Assembly: GCA_018715285.1 (NCBI GenBank)
Contig: DVLW01000245.1
Location: 1-6,565 of the forward strand
DNA: 6,565 nucleotides
Direction of reading: 5' to 3'
Source of the DNA: Candidatus Faecivivens stercoripullorum
GTDB taxonomy: Bacteria > Bacillota > Clostridia > Oscillospirales > Ruminococcaceae
Both the position numbers and the translations under genes were made by a program. This document shows positions 4,512-6,565 of the stretch, piece after piece (positions within the stretch are counted from its first letter, which is position 1; every line of letters begins with the position of its first letter). Under the pieces are notes generated by a model that was not told the origin of the DNA, searched no databases, and was given only the letters and a program-made list of their open reading frames with translations.

Positions 4512-5832
4512 ACTGTCAGACCATTTCAACCGTCGTAAACTGATTCGTTTTACGCTGCCATCGATGGTCATGATGATTTTTACATCCATTTACAGCGTTA
4601 TCGACGGACTGTTTGTCTCCAACTTTGTCGGCAAAACACCGTTTGCCGCTATCAACCTGATTATGCCGCTGCTGATTATCGTCGGCGCACTGGGATTTAT
4701 GATCGGTACCGGCGGTACCGCAATTGTCTCTAAAACACTGGGTGAAGGAAAAAAGGAACTGGCAAACCGATATTTTTCGATGCTGGTTTACGTTACAGCC
4801 GGCGGCGGCATTCTGTTTGCAATTGTCGGTGAAATTTTCCTGCCGACTGCATCGGTGCTGCTTGGGGCAGAAGGCGAGATGCTGGAAAACTGCATCCTGT
4901 ACGGCAGGATTTTGCTGGCATCCATGCCCTTTTTCATGCTGCAAAACGTCTTCCAGAGCTTCTTTGTCACGGCAGAAAAACCGCATCTCGGACTGGCGGT
5001 AACGGTTGCCGCCGGTGTTACCAATATCGTACTGGATGCACTTTTTGTTGCTGTTTTCCAGTTCGGGCTTGCAGGTGCAGCATGGGCAACTGCTATCAGC
5101 CAGACCATTGGCGGACTGTTCCCGATTATCTACTTTGTCCGCAAAAATGACAGCCTGCTGCGTCTGACAAAAACCTCCTTTTCAGGGAAAATTTTGCTGC
5201 ATACCTGTACCAACGGTTCTTCTGAGCTGATGAGCAATATCTCCGCTTCCATTGTTACGATGCTGTACAACTTTCAGCTGATGCGGGTAGCAGGAGAAGA
5301 TGGTATTGCTGCTTATGGCGCAATTATGTATGTCAGTTTTATTTTCTGTGCTATTTTTATTGGATACTCGGTCGGAATTGCACCTGTTATCGGATATCAT
5401 TTCGGTGCAGGCAACAGCAGTGAACTGAAAAATCTGCTGAAAAACAGCCTGATTCTGATTGGAATCGGCGGATTCCTGATGACGGCGTTGTCCTTTGCAC
5501 TGTCGGCGCCGATTTCAAAGATATTCGTCGGATATGACCAGGCACTGTATCAGCTGACGGTCAGAGGATTCCAGATTTACGCATTCTCCTTCCTGTTGTG
5601 CGGTATCAATATTTTCGGTTCCGCATTCTTTACCGCTTTGAACAATGGACTGCTTTCAGCGGTTATCTCCTTTTTGCGGACGCTGCTCTTCCAGTTGGTA
5701 TGTGTACTGATTCTGCCGGTATTCTTGGGTGTCGACGGCATCTGGCTGGCAATTACCGCCGCGGAACTCGCAGCGCTGGTTGTTACTGTCAGCCTGCTGG
5801 TTGCCAACCGGAAAAAATATCGGTACGGATAA
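4501..5832 (+). CDS. MATE-family multidrug/cation antiporter (MepA-like)
   Basis: An inner-membrane secondary transporter of 443 aa, close to MepA (about 450 aa). It has the hydrophobic pattern of about 12 helices in two halves. MATE landmarks visible are LPSMVMMIFTSIYSVIDGLFV (19-39), GEGKKELAN (81-89), TAEKPHLGLAV (157-167), TNIVLDALFV (174-183), GLAGAAWATAISQ (189-201), and in the second half GIAPVIGYHFGAGNSSELK (292-310) and FFTALNNGLLSA (376-387). MATE proteins export cationic drugs or dyes in exchange for Na+ or H+; the substrate cannot be read here. The ATG at 4501 has AAAGGA 11 nt upstream and lies within the end of the MarR gene (11-nt overlap), so translational coupling is likely. 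A frame-internal TTG at 4471 has no ribosome binding site. A terminator follows the stop by 15 nt. Confidence 0.92.
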   Translation: MRIKLSDHFNRRKLIRFTLPSMVMMIFTSIYSVIDGLFVSNFVGKTPFAAINLIMPLLIIVGALGFMIGTGGTAIVSKTLGEGKKELANRYFSMLVYVTAGGGILFAIVGEIFLPTASVLLGAEGEMLENCILYGRILLASMPFFMLQNVFQSFFVTAEKPHLGLAVTVAAGVTNIVLDALFVAVFQFGLAGAAWATAISQTIGGLFPIIYFVRKNDSLLRLTKTSFSGKILLHTCTNGSSELMSNISASIVTMLYNFQLMRVAGEDGIAAYGAIMYVSFIFCAIFIGYSVGIAPVIGYHFGAGNSSELKNLLKNSLILIGIGGFLMTALSFALSAPISKIFVGYDQALYQLTVRGFQIYAFSFLLCGINIFGSAFFTALNNGLLSAVISFLRTLLFQLVCVLILPVFLGVDGIWLAITAAELAALVVTVSLLVANRKKYRYG

Positions 5833-5847
5833 ACCGTGTCCGCTATG

Positions 5848-5878
5848 GGTCATGCCTTATTCAGGCATGACCTTTTTT
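5848..5878 (+). terminator. Intrinsic terminator after the MarR-MATE operon
   Basis: A perfect 10-bp stem GGTCATGCCT (5848-5857) with AGGCATGACC (5863-5872), 5-nt loop, is followed directly by six T. It separates the exporter operon from glgB. Confidence 0.93.
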
Positions 5879-5895
5879 AATAGAAACTCACTTCA

Positions 5896-5915
5896 GACAA
5901 AACAGACATTTTGTC
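5896..5915. repeat. Inverted repeat GACAAAA/TTTTGTC upstream of the glgB promoter
   Basis: GACAAAA (5896-5902) and TTTTGTC (5909-5915) are perfect reverse complements with 6 nt between them, ending just before the glgB -35 box. It could be a regulator-binding site; no known consensus is claimed. Confidence 0.35.
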
Positions 5916-5917
5916 AA

Positions 5918-5946
5918 TTGCCATTTAGCTGTGAATATTGTACAAT
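5918..5946 (+). promoter_or_regulatory. Likely promoter for glgB
   Basis: TTGCCA (5918-5923) and TACAAT (5941-5946) each match the consensus in 5 of 6 positions with 17 nt between them. ATTGTACAAT (5937-5946) is a perfect palindrome over the -10 box. The start of transcription would be near 5953, giving a leader of about 38 nt. Confidence 0.6.
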
Positions 5947-5990
5947 AAAAACGATAGAGAAAGAGAAATATCGATAAATGGAGGTGCAGC

Positions 5991-6565
5991 ATGATTCTGC
6001 ACGATTTTTATGTCGGGGCGTCGTTTGACGCATATACCTGGTTCGGTGCACATCCTGCCGAACAGGGGTTTGTTTTCCGTGTCTATGCCCCTGAGGCGCA
6101 AAAGGTTGCCCTCTATGGAGACTTCAATGGCTGGCAGGAAGAAGACATGCAGCTGATCGGTACCAGCGGCGTGTGGGAAATTACTATTCCACAGGCTGTA
6201 GAAGGTCAGCTGTATAAATATGTAGTTTACTCTAAAGAAGGCTGGAAATGTGAACACTGTGACCCTTACGGCTTTTCGATGGAGCTTCGGCCCAAGTCGG
6301 CTTCCCGTCTGGTCAGACTCGACGGATATACCTTTTCGGATGATGGCTGGATGAAACACCGGCAGACATCTTTTGACCGGCCGGTAAATATTTACGAAGT
6401 ACATCTCGGTTCCTGGCGTACAGCTGCTGACCGCGAAAACGGCTGGTACAACTATGAAGAAATTGCCGACCGGCTGATTCCTTATGTAAAGGAAAGCGGC
6501 TATACCCATATTGAGATGATGCCCCTTTCCGAACATCCTTCTGACAATTCCTGGGGATACCAGAA
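5991..6565 (+). CDS. glgB: 1,4-alpha-glucan (glycogen) branching enzyme, N-terminal part, cut by right edge
   Basis: The enzyme makes alpha-1,6 branches in glycogen by moving short glucan chains. The window holds the first 191 codons of a protein that is usually 600-750 aa. The CBM48-type N-domain spans about residues 15-105: WFGAHP (17-22), FRVYAPEAQKVALYGDFNGW (29-48) and a CDPYGFSMELRP stretch (90-101). The linker to the GH13 barrel starts at NIYEVHLGSWR (133-143). YIK-type strand residues YVKESGYTHIEMMPLSEHP (165-183) and SWGYQ close the visible part. These match the branching enzyme more than isoamylase or trehalose hydrolase, but the catalytic motifs lie beyond the edge. GGAGG sits 6 nt before the ATG. 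A terminator and a separate promoter precede it, so it is not part of the exporter operon; other glycogen genes probably follow to the right. Confidence 0.9.
   Translation, partial: MILHDFYVGASFDAYTWFGAHPAEQGFVFRVYAPEAQKVALYGDFNGWQEEDMQLIGTSGVWEITIPQAVEGQLYKYVVYSKEGWKCEHCDPYGFSMELRPKSASRLVRLDGYTFSDDGWMKHRQTSFDRPVNIYEVHLGSWRTAADRENGWYNYEEIADRLIPYVKESGYTHIEMMPLSEHPSDNSWGYQ

Noticed and set aside
4705..4719. GGTACC inverted repeat
   Set aside because: It lies within the MATE coding region over the glycine-rich GTGGTA stretch and is explained by codon use.
4516..4986. Leftward open frame of 156 codons inside the MATE gene
   Set aside because: Its His/Gln/Cys-rich composition is typical of the complement of a membrane-protein gene; no start signal.
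5925..6536. Leftward open frame of 203 codons across the glgB start
   Set aside because: It is antisense to the clearly conserved glgB N-terminus and its promoter; no domain is recognisable.

Overview
The window reads as chromosome of an endospore-forming Firmicute, most plausibly an anaerobic Clostridia or Erysipelotrichia-type gut organism. The dipicolinate synthase gene pair dpaA-dpaB gives endospore formation. Strong Shine-Dalgarno sequences, consensus sigma-A-type promoters, a TTG start and a PflX-like radical SAM protein fit the same phylum. The exact lineage cannot be read from the sequence. I see no mobile element, rRNA, tRNA or CRISPR array, and no undescribed multi-gene system. The points of interest are mainly regulatory.

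Left part (1-1255, minus strand): the 5' part of an unrecognised small membrane-protein gene runs off the left edge. It is driven by a perfect-consensus promoter in the gap after a radical SAM gene. The radical SAM protein (PflX/COG1313-like activase homologue, 315 aa) is read leftward. Its start is set by a GGAGGA ribosome binding site, so I use the start at 1255 rather than the upstream ATG at 1270.

Sporulation operon (about 1287-2952, plus strand): dpaA and dpaB are 15 nt apart. They are preceded by a candidate mother-cell (sigma-K-like) promoter and a leader rich in inverted repeats, and followed by a clear intrinsic terminator. Together the two subunits make dipicolinic acid, the Ca-chelator of the spore core. 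The asd and dapG genes that follow in the Bacillus operon are absent here.

Middle (2954-4005): a leftward RpiR/MurR-type regulator (HTH plus a divergent SIS domain) converges on dpaB. About 235 nt separate its start from a rightward MarR-type regulator. That gap holds two divergent promoters and repeated or palindromic motifs that look like operators.

Right part (4005-6565, plus strand): the MarR regulator overlaps by 11 nt with a MATE-family exporter of 443 aa, a layout like the mepR-mepA drug-efflux operon. A strong terminator follows. A glycogen branching enzyme gene (glgB) with its own promoter then begins and is cut by the right edge before its catalytic motifs.
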